DNA of 5,895 bases from Alphaproteobacteria bacterium (GTDB taxonomy: Bacteria > Pseudomonadota > Alphaproteobacteria > Puniceispirillales > Puniceispirillaceae): contig WTHV01000189.1 in NCBI GenBank assembly GCA_011525265.1, positions 1 to 5,895 on the forward strand, in the 5' to 3' direction. The notes beneath the pieces were generated by a model. The model ran no database searches. It had not been told where the DNA came from and was given only the letters and a program-made list of their open reading frames with translations. Position numbers and translations under genes: made by a program. Position 1 is the first letter of the stretch; each line of letters begins with the position of its first letter. Positions 5,845 through 5,895 of this stretch are shown here, piece by piece.

Positions 5845-5895
5845 TGGTACGGGCGGGGGGACTTGAACCCCCACGGCCTAAGGCCCACGGATTTT
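5845..5895 (-). tRNA. tRNA-Leu, 3' part (anticodon probably CAA or UAA)
   Basis: The minus strand reads from the anticodon loop to an encoded CCA at 5845-5847. The T arm has a 5-bp GGGGG/CCCCC stem around TTCAAGT, followed by acceptor strand CGCCCGT and discriminator A at 5848. Before the T arm is a long variable arm with a GGCC/GGCC hairpin (about 5874-5885), so this is a class II tRNA (Leu, Ser or Tyr). Discriminator A argues against Ser, which uses G. The first bases, AAAATCCG, fit a Leu anticodon ending AA followed by two adenines and the 3' anticodon stem. The first anticodon base and the 5' half lie beyond the edge, so the exact isoacceptor cannot be given. Confidence 0.85.

Noticed and set aside
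5845..5895. tRNA 3' end as an integration site
   Set aside because: tRNA-Leu genes are common attachment sites, but no integrase, direct repeat of the tRNA end or foreign gene is visible in the window.

Overview
The window reads as ordinary chromosomal housekeeping DNA from a bacterium, most likely an alphaproteobacterium of moderate, AT-leaning base composition. The evidence is the purB-purC-purS order, the close map-radC pair beside a stand-alone CinA-type molybdopterin-binding protein, and protein features such as the MIPRY start of PurB. A marine lineage such as SAR116 is possible but is only a guess from composition and gene content. I see no transposase, integrase, CRISPR array, toxin-antitoxin pair or phage gene.

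Layout. Positions 1-2102 (minus strand) hold purine biosynthesis genes transcribed purB > purC > purS, with purS cut by the window edge. The gaps are 11-12 nt and the purC ribosome binding site overlaps the purB stop codon, so this is an operon. A 126-nt divergent spacer (2103-2228) separates purB from a plus-strand gene for a 67-residue, very basic protein of unknown function. That gene is preceded by a possible 7-codon leader ORF. It converges on the minus-strand pair map (3250-4041) > radC (2443-3123). The map-radC spacer carries a perfect 20-bp palindrome embedded in three degenerate 12-bp tandem repeats, the most unusual non-coding structure in the window. A second divergent spacer (4042-4189) separates map from the plus-strand CinA N-terminal-domain protein (4190-4966). 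That gene converges, with a 13-bp gap, on a minus-strand rhomboid-family intramembrane protease gene (4980-5789). At the right edge lies the 3' part of a class II tRNA, probably tRNA-Leu, on the minus strand with an encoded CCA.

How the parts relate. PurB, PurC and PurS act in de novo IMP synthesis: PurS in the FGAM synthetase complex, then PurC, then PurB. Map removes initiator methionine. RadC is a JAMM-fold protein of unsettled function, and the CinA-like protein is a putative nucleotide-binding or nucleotide-repair enzyme. These neighbours need not cooperate; the map/radC/CinA-like grouping is, from memory, common in alphaproteobacteria. No stretch over 300 bases lacks a gene. I found no clear novel multi-gene system; the items worth a second look are the small basic protein with its mini-leader and the map-radC intergenic repeats.
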